Shown: one piece after another, positions 44,971 to 52,476 of the stretch
Layout: each line of letters begins with the position of its first letter
Numbering within the stretch: the stretch's first letter is position 1
Source: Candidatus Omnitrophota bacterium
GTDB lineage: Bacteria; Omnitrophota; Omnitrophia; Omnitrophales; Aquincolibacteriaceae
DNA length: 64,000 nt
Assembly: GCA_903820505.1 (NCBI GenBank)
Contig: CAIJHQ010000058.1
Span: 1-64,000, forward strand
Reading direction: 5' to 3'
Translations under genes and position numbers: made by a program
The notes under the pieces: generated by a model
Told to the model about the DNA's origin: nothing
What the model saw: only the letters and a program-made list of their open reading frames with translations
Databases searched by the model: none

Positions 44971-45408
44971 ATGGATTATTTTGACTACCGCTGCCGGGTC
45001 CTCTATGCAGATACGGACCGTATGGGGATCACGTATTACGCGAATTATTTCCGTTGGTTTGAGGCCGCGCGCACGGAATATTTCAGGGCCCTCGGGTTCC
45101 CGTACGATACATGCGAGAAGAAGGGGATCTACCTTCCGGTGGCCGAGGCCCACGCGAGCTATCTTTCACCTTCGACCTATGACGATGACATTCTCGTCCG
45201 CACCAGTGTGGCGGAGATCGGTAACAGTACCCTCCGGTTTGAATATCAGGTAATGAACGCCGTGACCCAAAAGCCGGTCGCGACCGGATACACCGTACAC
45301 GTGTTCGTTCATAAGGATATGAAACCGTGCCGTGTGCCGGCCGAGATCAAAGAAGTAGTGACGCCCCGGCCGTTGCTGAAAAAACGGTGCCGTTGCAGGG
45401 GAAGCTGA
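44971..45408 (+). CDS. acyl-CoA thioesterase, YbgC/4-hydroxybenzoyl-CoA type
   Basis: The 145-residue hot-dog-fold protein has the 4HBT signature YADTDRMGITYYANYFRW near the N-terminus (Asp14/Asp16 region), followed by FEAARTEYFRALG and the typical beta strands (DDILVRTSVAEIGNSTLRFE). It should hydrolyse short-chain or aromatic acyl-CoA thioesters. In proteobacteria YbgC is linked to the Tol-Pal envelope genes, but no tol genes are here. GGGGAGAG precedes the ATG, 18 nt after dnaJ. The substrate cannot be fixed from sequence. The tail is rich in Lys, Arg and Cys (KKRCRCRGS). Confidence 0.87.
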   Translation: MDYFDYRCRVLYADTDRMGITYYANYFRWFEAARTEYFRALGFPYDTCEKKGIYLPVAEAHASYLSPSTYDDDILVRTSVAEIGNSTLRFEYQVMNAVTQKPVATGYTVHVFVHKDMKPCRVPAEIKEVVTPRPLLKKRCRCRGS

Positions 45409-45463
45409 AATTCGCGGAGGCGGGTTCCGGACGAACCCCGGGTTTTCAGGGAAAAGAGGAACC

Positions 45464-46495
45464 ATGACGAAAAGTATTCGAGTGACGATATTGGGAGACG
45501 GGGGTTGGGGGACCGCGTTGGCCTTGGTGAATTTGCGCCGCGGCAATGAGGTCCTGCTTTGGTCCGCGTTCGCGGACTACGCGAAGATCCTCAAGAAGGG
45601 GCGGGAGAACGTGAAGTTCCTTCCCGGCGTGAAACTCCCGGAGGGTTTTCAAGTCACTTCGGATTTGAAGGAAGCGGTGGATTTCGGGGACGTGCTGGTG
45701 CTCGCCATTCCGGCGCAATATTTGAGGAACATTCTTTTCAAGATCAAGGAACTGCCTTTTCAGGGGAAGATCCTGGTCAGCACGGCCAAGGGGATCGAGA
45801 AAAAGACGTGCCTTCGTCCTTCCGAGATCATCCGTGCGGTCCTCGGGAAAAACCTTCCGATCGTGGTCCTTTCCGGACCTTCTCACGCCGAGGAAGTGGC
45901 CCGCAAGATCCCGACATTGACGGTCGCGGCTTCCGACGACCCGAAGAACGCTCAATACGTTCAGGAAAATTTTCGCGATCCCCAGTTCCGGATCTACATG
46001 CAAAAAGACATGGCCGGGACGGAATTCGGCGGTGCTTTGAAGAACGTGATCGCGATCGCGGCAGGGGTTTGCGACGGGCTGAAATTCGGGGATAACACCA
46101 AGTCCGGTCTGATCACGCGGGGATTGTATGAAATGGTGCGCCTGGGGTCGAGGTTCGGCGCGAACCCGAACACCTTTTTCGGGCTTTCCGGCATCGGGGA
46201 TCTCATCACGACCTGTTTTTCAAAACACGGCCGCAACCTTCACGTCGGCCGCGAACTCGGCAAGGGACGGAAGATACGGTCCATTCTCGAAGAGATGGCG
46301 ATGGTGGCCGAAGGCGTGGACACGGCGCTGAGCGTGCATCAGCTTTGCGAGCGGGAAGGGCTTCAGCTGCCGATCATGACCGAGGTCTACAAAATGCTTT
46401 TCGAGGACAAAGACCCCGAGGTCGTGGTCTCGACATTGCTCGCGCGCACGCCCTATGAGGAGTGGAAGGCTTTCGATCTCAGTTCGCTCCGGTAG
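45464..46495 (+). CDS. gpsA: glycerol-3-phosphate dehydrogenase [NAD(P)+]
   Basis: GpsA reduces dihydroxyacetone phosphate to sn-glycerol 3-phosphate for phospholipid synthesis. The 343-residue product has the dinucleotide-binding ILGDGGWGTALAL, AIPAQYLRNIL, STAKGIEK, the SGPSHAEEVA motif, the catalytic lysine in GALKNVIAIAAGVCDG and the signature GDNTKSGLITRGLYEM, plus FGLSGIGDLITTCFS. Full length. It ends 41 nt before a strong two-way terminator shared with the convergent porin gene. GpsA fits with the thioesterase upstream as a lipid-metabolism pair. Confidence 0.96.
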   Translation: MTKSIRVTILGDGGWGTALALVNLRRGNEVLLWSAFADYAKILKKGRENVKFLPGVKLPEGFQVTSDLKEAVDFGDVLVLAIPAQYLRNILFKIKELPFQGKILVSTAKGIEKKTCLRPSEIIRAVLGKNLPIVVLSGPSHAEEVARKIPTLTVAASDDPKNAQYVQENFRDPQFRIYMQKDMAGTEFGGALKNVIAIAAGVCDGLKFGDNTKSGLITRGLYEMVRLGSRFGANPNTFFGLSGIGDLITTCFSKHGRNLHVGRELGKGRKIRSILEEMAMVAEGVDTALSVHQLCEREGLQLPIMTEVYKMLFEDKDPEVVVSTLLARTPYEEWKAFDLSSLR

Positions 46496-46535
46496 AGGAC
46501 GTCGGGAGAAGAGCAGGGAGTAGTTTTCAGGACAG

Positions 46536-46572
46536 AAAAAAGGCCGCGGAATTTCGATCCGCGGCCTTTTTT
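46536..46572. terminator. bidirectional terminator between gpsA and the FadL-type gene
   Basis: GGCCGCGGA (46542-46550) pairs perfectly with TCCGCGGCC (46558-46566), flanked by six A on the left and six T on the right. It can stop transcripts from both converging genes. Confidence 0.95.
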
Positions 46573-46573
46573 A

Positions 46574-48031
46574 TTAAGCAGCAGGCTGCTGTTGGCCAGA
46601 CTGAGCCTGGATGAATGTTGCGGCCGGGACCTCTTCCTTCGTATCTTTCTTGGTGCTGCAACGGGTGAAAATATCATCCCACTTCAGGGTTAAACTTATC
46701 GTGAAGGACTGCATGTAGGAAAAATACCGCCCGTCCACCGATGAGTTCACAAGATACGGACTTTCCGCGATGTCATTGTTGATGCGTCTTGTGAAGTAGA
46801 AAGCGTTGTAATAGGCGAGGTCCGCGGTCAAATACTTGGAGAGGTTATAACCGAGCCCGATGCTGACGGCTAGGTGGTTCGAGTCCGCAACCGCCGGTGT
46901 AAAGTGCTTCTGGGGGACCGGCGTAAAGTAGAACCAGCTGCCGCCGCGAAGCGTCAGCTTGTCCGTGAGCTGGTGGCTTGCGCCGAGTTGGACGCCGTAG
47001 CCGTCGTGCCAATCCTTATCGGCCGCCCGGATGTTGTTCAGGATGGCGTCGTCCGTCGCGTTACCGGAAGGATCGGTGACGAAGTAAAGTCGCTTGTGGG
47101 TCGACCACCGGGACCAGGTGAAGTCCGCCTCATAATGGGTCTTTTTGGTCGGTTGGTAGGCGTAGGCCCACGTCATGTTCATGGGAAGCGAGACCTTGGT
47201 GTGGACTCCCGTTTCGAAATTGTGGCGGCCTTGACCGAGGATGGCGGAAAAATCGGAATTTTCGACCTTCACCTGGCCGCTGGTCTTAACGACCACGGGG
47301 CTTCGGAAGTAATAACCGAAGCGGTGCTTTTCGGTCGGTTTGAACAATAAGCCCATTTGCCAGCCCCAATGATTTCCCGAAGTGTTGATCCGGACTTGTC
47401 CGTCCGGGGTATAGGTCCCGGCTCCGAACGGAAAAGGCGGGAGCGTGGCGAGATTGTTGGGATAGGCCTGGATCCCGCCGAAATCGTAGATCCTGTACCA
47501 CATCGGGCCGCCGCCGACCGACAACTTGTCCGTGACCTTGAACGCGACCGTGGGTTTGATCGTGTACATCTTGAGCCAGTTCTTCCAGCCGGTGTAATGA
47601 GTGGCAGGGTCGCTCGAGTTGTATTTATTCATCAAACCGAACGGCGAGTCCGTGCCGATGCCGAGAGCGAGGCGGTCATTAAAAACTTTTCCCGGATTCA
47701 CCGTGAAATAGGCGGTGGGGACCATGCTGAGCGTGCCGGAACTGCGCGTGCTTCCGGTCTCGCTGTTATTTTTGAAAGTCCACATGCCGATGAAGTTCGC
47801 GTCTCCCTGGAATTGGATTCCCGGAAGGTCCACAATGCCGGCCGGGTTATAGGAGATGGCCGCGGGTTCATCCGGTGTTGCCGTCCCAGTACCGCCAAGC
47901 GCCAGTTGTTTCGCGCTGAAGGAGGCATTTTCAAATCCCCCCGAACCGACGGCAAAGCCGGTGGAGGGAGTCATCGCGATGAGGGCGACGAGAGCAATAA
48001 CAATACCTGTGCGGCGATCCCTTTTCATCAT
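46574..48031 (-). CDS. FadL/OmpP1/TodX-family outer-membrane transporter
   Basis: The 485-residue protein has a signal peptide (IVIALVALIAMTPSTGFA) followed by the FadL-type N-terminus: GSGGFENASFSAKQLALGG, TPDEPAAISYNPAGIVDLPG, then a 14-strand-like barrel with GIGTDSPFGLMNKY, TIKPTVAFKVTDKLSVGGG and NMTWAYAYQPTKKTHYEAD. FadL proteins let long-chain fatty acids or other hydrophobic compounds cross the outer membrane by an N-terminal hatch and lateral opening. After the barrel there is an unusual hydrophilic C-terminal tail of about 35 residues, ending QSGQQQPAA, instead of the usual terminal aromatic residue. AAGGAG lies 9 nt before the ATG. It is on the opposite strand to its neighbours. 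Confidence 0.88.
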   Translation of the reverse strand: MMKRDRRTGIVIALVALIAMTPSTGFAVGSGGFENASFSAKQLALGGTGTATPDEPAAISYNPAGIVDLPGIQFQGDANFIGMWTFKNNSETGSTRSSGTLSMVPTAYFTVNPGKVFNDRLALGIGTDSPFGLMNKYNSSDPATHYTGWKNWLKMYTIKPTVAFKVTDKLSVGGGPMWYRIYDFGGIQAYPNNLATLPPFPFGAGTYTPDGQVRINTSGNHWGWQMGLLFKPTEKHRFGYYFRSPVVVKTSGQVKVENSDFSAILGQGRHNFETGVHTKVSLPMNMTWAYAYQPTKKTHYEADFTWSRWSTHKRLYFVTDPSGNATDDAILNNIRAADKDWHDGYGVQLGASHQLTDKLTLRGGSWFYFTPVPQKHFTPAVADSNHLAVSIGLGYNLSKYLTADLAYYNAFYFTRRINNDIAESPYLVNSSVDGRYFSYMQSFTISLTLKWDDIFTRCSTKKDTKEEVPAATFIQAQSGQQQPAA

Positions 48032-48231
48032 GAATCGTGCTCCTTGTCAGGATGTGTTCGTCTGGATATAACTCAATATGATTCAACGGGTTCTGTGTAA
48101 TTATCGAACGATTGAGATTTTTCTGCAGACATATTTCTATGGATGAAGCCGCCAGTAGTCCATAAATCATCAAAAACAGCAAATGAGTGATCTGAATAAC
48201 TATATATTGCTATAATAAGTGCCATAATGAC

Positions 48232-48260
48232 TTGAAATTATAATAAAAGAATGTTATGGT
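48232..48260 (+). promoter_or_regulatory. possible promoter of the 63-residue protein
   Basis: TTGAAA (48232-48237), 17 nt, TATGGT (48255-48260) preceded by TGT, an extended -10. The surrounding 250-nt gap is AT-rich and holds other TATAAT-like words (for example 48211-48216). Confidence 0.4.
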
Positions 48261-48287
48261 TCTGGTACAGATTGGGAGTTGCCCCGA

Positions 48288-48479
48288 ATGTCTTCAGATG
48301 AACTTGAGCGTTTGCTAGGCCAAATTAGGGACAGAGAAGTCGCTGCGGTGGTGCGAAGGTTTTTGATGAACCTCTTTCGCCTCTTCAACGACGACCCGCC
48401 GCCGCACATTCAAGGATATATCGCCGAAATCCTTGGTCTTCTCGGATGCGAAAGTTGCCCCGTTAAGATAGCCGCCTAA
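48288..48479 (+). CDS. small hypothetical protein with CxxC
   Basis: The 63-residue frame starts at an ATG with GGGAG 9 nt upstream. The product is amphipathic and helical (MSSDELERLLGQIRDREVAA, VVRRFLMNLFRLF), with a CESC pair near the C-terminus that could bind metal or form a disulphide. No family recognised. It stands alone between the porin and the inhibitor gene. Real expression is plausible given the promoter-like sequence and the ribosome-binding site, but unproven. Confidence 0.4.
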   Translation: MSSDELERLLGQIRDREVAAVVRRFLMNLFRLFNDDPPPHIQGYIAEILGLLGCESCPVKIAA

Positions 48480-48624
48480 CGGTTCGGTCGGATCAAAATC
48501 ACAGCCGTCCCCATATCGAACCCATCGTTAAGATCCAGCTGTTTTTAAATTGGATTTCTATCCCCGGATAGATTATCCTGCCACCTGGATATTTTATACC
48601 CAAAATGGTTTTCGGGAGTTTTCC

Positions 48625-49050
48625 ATGAAACGAGGGGCTGTTTTTATCGGTGCGACGGCAGTGGCCGCCGCCGTGCTGTTTTCTGTTTTTCATGACAAAC
48701 TCGATAATGTTCCGGTGTCCGGCGGCGCGGCACCTTCCGAATATCACGATGCCGGCAAACCAATTGAAACTACCGCGGGCCGTGAGTTCATGATCGTGTT
48801 GGAAGCGGACAGGACCTCCGGTCTTCGTTGGCAACTTATCGCGGATCTGGACAAGTCCCTGCTCCAGGTCGTCGAGATCAAACGCAATGCGTCGAAAACA
48901 AAACAGGGCGGGCGCCAGGTGAAAGACCTGTGGGTCTTCAGAGGACTCCGGGAAGGGAAGGTCCTCGTTTCGTTCGCTGGCGTTCATCCCGGCGGGAGCG
49001 ACGGGATGCCGTCAGGGAAAAAGATCTTTACTGTCATTATTATAAAATGA
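48625..49050 (+). CDS. chagasin-type (I42) cysteine protease inhibitor-like protein
   Basis: The 141-residue product has an N-terminal hydrophobic signal or anchor (RGAVFIGATAVAAAVLFSVF). A domain of about 100 residues follows that matches the inhibitor I42 pattern. Loop 1 reads DRTSGLRWQL in place of NxTGxxW, the middle loop is KQGGRQVKDLWVF (GG followed by W-x-F), and the last loop HPGGSD stands where RPW occurs. These loops plug papain-type protease active sites in chagasin. The substitutions in loops 1 and 3 make inhibition uncertain. GGGAG lies 6 nt before the ATG; in-frame upstream codons have none. It is followed after 28 nt by the ydbH-like operon. Confidence 0.72.
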   Translation: MKRGAVFIGATAVAAAVLFSVFHDKLDNVPVSGGAAPSEYHDAGKPIETTAGREFMIVLEADRTSGLRWQLIADLDKSLLQVVEIKRNASKTKQGGRQVKDLWVFRGLREGKVLVSFAGVHPGGSDGMPSGKKIFTVIIIK

Positions 49051-49078
49051 ACCGGAGAATTAAACTTTCGGGAATGTC

Positions 49079-49930
49079 ATGAATAAACGAACTGCTTTCC
49101 GCGTGATGGCCGGCGGCCTTTTCGTCTCGTTGCTCATTTGGGTGATCTATCAGCTTCCCGGGATCGAGCGTCTTGCCCTCGAACGTCTGATCAATCAGAA
49201 CGCGCGACTTTTCTTCGCGGATTCGATCCGTATTGAAAAAGCAGCGATCGACCGTAACCTCAGGCTCCGGCTTTATGGGATCACAGGGGCATTTCAGGCA
49301 CGACAGGGCCCCGTGCCCCTGGAGATCCGGTCACTCGAATCTTTGGATCCACTGTTCTTGCTCCTGCGGTCCGAACCCGTGCACTTTGTGTTCGAGGGCG
49401 CCCGGCCGAAAGGTTCGTCGCGAGATGGACTTTTAGGGGAAATCGTGGTCTTGGGAGGCAAAGACTGGCGCGTCGAAGCTTCCGCGGATTTCAAGAATAC
49501 GGATCTGGAAGATCTCCGGTGGCTGGATCCCCAGAACCTGGACGGCGCGAACGGCGCGATGAACGGAAAACTCACCTGCGTTCAGGTCGCAGGACGCGAG
49601 CCAACCTTTGATCTGAGCGTTACGATGCCCCAGCCGGGCGGGATGGTGCAGGCCAGATTTTTCGACCTCTTTCTACCCTATCTTCCCGAATCCGTCCAGA
49701 AAGACCGGGTGGTGAAGCTTGTCTCAGGCAACAAACAATTGGTTCGGTATCAGACCGCGGAGGTCGCGGTGAATCTTCCGCAACCGGATGTGATGAAAAT
49801 CCTCGTTCGTATCCTGGTTTTAGACTATAATCTCAAACTAACGTTGAACATGATCGTTCATACGGATCAAAAAGATTCATTTTCACAAATCGCCCGGCTT
49901 ATGGGCCTAATCGAGGCTAAGTCATTATGA
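49079..49930 (+). CDS. short AsmA/YdbH-like membrane-anchored protein
   Basis: The 283-residue product has one N-terminal membrane helix (about 11-27, GGLFVSLLIWVIYQLPG) and a periplasmic beta-rich region that starts as AsmA-type proteins do (RLFFADSIRIEKAAIDRNLR, then LRLYGITGAFQ, VPLEIRSLESLDPLFLLL). It holds the ydbH position in a ydbH-ynbE-ydbL order, overlapping the YnbE-like gene by 4 nt. E. coli YdbH is about 880 residues and long enough to bridge the periplasm to lipoprotein YnbE; this protein is one third of that. Either a shorter bridge, oligomers, or a different partner such as the AsmA-like protein at 4.2 kb would be needed. The role in phospholipid transport is inferred from context. 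Confidence 0.65.
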   Translation: MNKRTAFRVMAGGLFVSLLIWVIYQLPGIERLALERLINQNARLFFADSIRIEKAAIDRNLRLRLYGITGAFQARQGPVPLEIRSLESLDPLFLLLRSEPVHFVFEGARPKGSSRDGLLGEIVVLGGKDWRVEASADFKNTDLEDLRWLDPQNLDGANGAMNGKLTCVQVAGREPTFDLSVTMPQPGGMVQARFFDLFLPYLPESVQKDRVVKLVSGNKQLVRYQTAEVAVNLPQPDVMKILVRILVLDYNLKLTLNMIVHTDQKDSFSQIARLMGLIEAKSL

Positions 49931-50115
49931 AAAAGATCAAAAGAACTGTCGCTCTCTTGATGCTGTCGGGGCTTGCCGCGGGGTGTACCGTCAAAGCCGT
50001 GGGGGACCCGAACCGTCCTATCACCATCAATGCCAATGTGGTGGTGGATATCCGCGGTTTGAAACAAACGGCTTCGAACATTGAAGATATGGTGGCTCAA
50101 GGAGGTGTTAAATGA
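49927..50115 (+). CDS. ynbE: YnbE-like lipoprotein
   Basis: The 62-residue product has a lipoprotein signal with lipobox LAAGC and a short mature part carrying PNRPITINANVVVDI, the conserved core of YnbE (P-x-x-PITIN-x-NV). In E. coli YnbE is an outer-membrane lipoprotein that stacks onto the end of YdbH to complete an intermembrane bridge. The length is almost identical to the E. coli protein. ATGA overlaps with both neighbours show a tightly coupled operon. Confidence 0.88.
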   Translation: MKKIKRTVALLMLSGLAAGCTVKAVGDPNRPITINANVVVDIRGLKQTASNIEDMVAQGGVK

Positions 50116-50510
50116 AACGTCCGATTTTCATGATCGCTATTTTTCTTATCATGGCGCTCGCTATTCCCACGTGTTTTGCGGCCCAGTATGATCTTAAAAA
50201 AATGACGCCTGAGATCGAAGCGGCCCTGAAGAACCGTCAGGCCCGTTTCAGTACGTTACAGCGGTCGAAACAGGCGGGCACTGTCGGGGAGAACAATCAG
50301 GGTTACGTGACAGCACTGCAGGGGGATCAGGGGCTTGTGTCGCAGGAAAACCGGGACCGTGAGACCATTTATCAGGGTCTGGTGACGCAAAATAATCTGG
50401 GGTCGAACGGCCTTCAGGAGGTTCAGAGGGCGTTCGCCGAGGTGCAGCGCGATAAGGCAAGTTCCGGTGAGATGATCCAGTCGCCGGCGGGCGATTGGGT
50501 CCGTAAATAA
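50112..50510 (+). CDS. ydbL: YdbL-family (DUF1318) periplasmic protein
   Basis: The 132-residue product has a cleavable signal peptide (MIAIFLIMALAIPTCFA) and the DUF1318 pattern: KQAGTVGENNQGYVTAL, then ENRDRETIYQGLVTQNN and a C-terminal GEMIQSPAGDWVRK, which matches the GxYVQGxxGxWVRK end of YdbL. In E. coli YdbL is a periplasmic helper that keeps YdbH-YnbE assembly from going wrong. Starts in the ynbE stop (ATGA). With ynbE and the short ydbH-like gene it completes the operon. Confidence 0.88.
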   Translation: MKRPIFMIAIFLIMALAIPTCFAAQYDLKKMTPEIEAALKNRQARFSTLQRSKQAGTVGENNQGYVTALQGDQGLVSQENRDRETIYQGLVTQNNLGSNGLQEVQRAFAEVQRDKASSGEMIQSPAGDWVRK

Positions 50511-50557
50511 TTTTAACCCGGACGTTCGGAACGACCTCTTGTTAATGTGAGGACGCT

Positions 50558-51010
50558 ATGGAAAAAAGACCGTTGAGCTTCTGGCAGAGAAGTTTTTCTC
50601 TCACGGATGTTATCGTGGTTGTGATCGTTATTGCTGTGATCTTGGCGGTGGCGATGCCGCGCCTGACGGGGCGCTATGAAAAGAATCGCCGGGCAACCGC
50701 AAGGGAGGACATCCTTGTGAATATTCCGGAGGCGCTCAAACTTTATGAGCTTGATAACGGATTCCTTCCGAAAACGCCCCAAGGGCTCAGCGCGTTACTT
50801 CAAAAGCCTACGGTTGCTCCCATTCCGGAGAACTGGAACGGACCTTATTTGCGAAAGTCGTCTGTGGATCCCTGGGGACGTCCGTATCAATACCGTTATC
50901 CCGGGGTCCACCGCCCGCACAGTTATGACCTGTATTCGTCAGGCAAGAACCCGGGGCCCGAAATGACCAAAGACGACGTCGTGAATTGGGCGCCTGAACC
51001 TTCCAAATAG
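50558..51010 (+). CDS. GspG-like pseudopilin with non-standard prepilin site
   Basis: The 150-residue product has an N-terminal helix FSLTDVIVVVIVIAVILAVA and a globular GspG C-terminal domain: EALKLYELDNGFLPKTPQGL, NWNGPYLRKSSVDPWGRPYQ, YDLYSSGKNPG. Major pseudopilins of type II secretion are cut by prepilin peptidase in G|FTLIE. Here the site reads S|FSLTD: glycine is replaced by Ser and the Glu at +5 by Asp. Cleavage and N-methylation are therefore uncertain. GAGGA lies upstream. No other type II secretion genes are nearby, only another pilin-like gene 1 kb away with a normal site. Confidence 0.75.
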   Translation: MEKRPLSFWQRSFSLTDVIVVVIVIAVILAVAMPRLTGRYEKNRRATAREDILVNIPEALKLYELDNGFLPKTPQGLSALLQKPTVAPIPENWNGPYLRKSSVDPWGRPYQYRYPGVHRPHSYDLYSSGKNPGPEMTKDDVVNWAPEPSK

Positions 51011-51135
51011 TCCTCGGCTTATTTTTTCTGCCTATGTTTTTGGCGTGTCGGTTTAAAAATGAACCGTTCTGCCGTAGCATCGGAGTGTTCCCGAAGATGA
51101 CGGCTGAAGAGGCCGGTTCCCATGAGCGGAGAAAA

Positions 51136-51942
51136 ATGAAGATCAAGATCAAGGCGGGGGAGTTGCTCGCCAAAGTGCGGAAAGAAAAACCCGTCATTCA
51201 TCATCTGACCAATTGGGTCACGATCTGCGATTGCGCCAATATCACAAAAATGCTCGGGGCTTCGCCCGTCATGGCTCACGCGGCGGAGGAAGTTGCCGAA
51301 ATGACCGGGATCGCCTCCGCACTGGTCCTGAATATCGGGACCCTGACGGTGGATCTTGTTGCGGCGATGAAGATCGCGGCAAGAAGCGCGAATAAAAAAG
51401 GAATTCCCGTCATCCTGGACGTATGCGGGGCGGGGGCCACCCAATTGCGGGACCGGAAGTGTTTTGAGCTGTTGGACGATGTGAAGATCGGTATCCTCAA
51501 GGGGAATGTTTCCGAAGTAGCGCGGATCGCCGGCAGGGCTGTGAGGACCCGGGGAGTTGATGCGTCACACGTGGAGGAGGACAGGGCTGCTCTGGCGGGA
51601 CAATTGGCCCGGAAGCGGAATTGTGCGGTAGTGATTACCGGACAAGAGGATATCGTGACCGACGGGGAAGTGATCTATTTCGTCAGGAACGGCCACGCCC
51701 TGATGGGGCACGTTGTGGGGACCGGATGTATGGCGGCTTCCGTGATCGGTGCTTTCGCGGCCGTTGAAAAGGACATGGCCTTGGCGGCGGCGGGCGGGCT
51801 GGTCTGCTACGAGATTGCCGCGGAGCTCGCGGCCCGGCGAGCCAAAGGTCCCGCGAGTTTTAAAGAGACATTGTTCGACGAACTTTATCATCTGGATCCG
51901 AAGACGGCCAACCGGCTCCAGAAGGTGTGGTGGTCCTGCTGA
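51136..51942 (+). CDS. thiM: hydroxyethylthiazole kinase
   Basis: ThiM phosphorylates 4-methyl-5-(2-hydroxyethyl)thiazole for thiamine salvage. The 268-residue product has IHHLTNWVTICDCANITKML, GASPVMAHAAEEV, LNIGTLT, ILDVCGAGAT, ILKGNVSEV and the catalytic GTGCMAASVIGAF, all typical. ATG 51136 gives the family N-terminus with CGGAG a few bases upstream; the frame is open further up without relatives' sequence. No TPP riboswitch is visible before it. It sits alone between two pilin-like genes, without thiD or thiE. Confidence 0.93.
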   Translation: MKIKIKAGELLAKVRKEKPVIHHLTNWVTICDCANITKMLGASPVMAHAAEEVAEMTGIASALVLNIGTLTVDLVAAMKIAARSANKKGIPVILDVCGAGATQLRDRKCFELLDDVKIGILKGNVSEVARIAGRAVRTRGVDASHVEEDRAALAGQLARKRNCAVVITGQEDIVTDGEVIYFVRNGHALMGHVVGTGCMAASVIGAFAAVEKDMALAAAGGLVCYEIAAELAARRAKGPASFKETLFDELYHLDPKTANRLQKVWWSC

Positions 51943-51985
51943 AGTTTATGTCAAGGGAAGCCGGTCCGCGACCGATGGAATAGCC

Positions 51986-52459
51986 ATGAGAAAAGTGTCC
52001 CCCAAAAGTGTTTCCCGCGGTTTTACGCTCATTGAGATCATGATCGTGATCGCTATTATCGCCATTCTGGCCGCGGCGGCGGTCCCGAATTTTTTGCGGC
52101 TGAAACTAAACGCCAACGAGTATACCATCCGCGCCGATCTCCGGACTTTCAGCACCTCCAATGAATCGTATCGCGCCGTCCATGTTCCGCCTTCCTATGC
52201 TTCCGATATCCCGGAACTGATCAATGATCACTATCTCGACAACTCGTGGCTGACTCCCGGGAACAAGCACGGGTACAGCTTTTCCTATTCGAGGGACGCG
52301 TCGGGATTGGTTTATTCTCTGGAGGCTGATCCTCTGATAGCGAATGTGACAGGCGTGAACTTCTATTGCGTGGACTCGACTGGGGTTATCGTTGTCGGGA
52401 ACGCCGCCGGCATGGGGACGATGACCGGCTGCGTCGGGGGAGCGCCGCCGGGCGGGTGA
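51986..52459 (+). CDS. type IV pilin-like protein
   Basis: The 157-residue product has a short basic leader and the canonical prepilin peptidase site RG|FTLIE with Glu at +5, followed by the hydrophobic helix MIVIAIIAILAAAAVP and a small globular domain (NEYTIRADLRTFSTSNESYR). Two C-terminal cysteines (YCVDS and GCVGG) may form the disulphide loop of type IVa pilins. It ends GGAPPGG. No strong Shine-Dalgarno. It converges with the minus-strand radical SAM gene 17 nt downstream. Pilus, pseudopilus or DNA-uptake role cannot be told apart. Confidence 0.82.
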   Translation: MRKVSPKSVSRGFTLIEIMIVIAIIAILAAAAVPNFLRLKLNANEYTIRADLRTFSTSNESYRAVHVPPSYASDIPELINDHYLDNSWLTPGNKHGYSFSYSRDASGLVYSLEADPLIANVTGVNFYCVDSTGVIVVGNAAGMGTMTGCVGGAPPGG

Positions 52460-52476
52460 TCCCCGGGGATGGGGGC

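Noticed and set aside
51011-51135. TPP riboswitch before thiM
   Set aside because: The conserved CUGAGA and distal ACC-GA-rich elements of the TPP aptamer are not present in this short gap.
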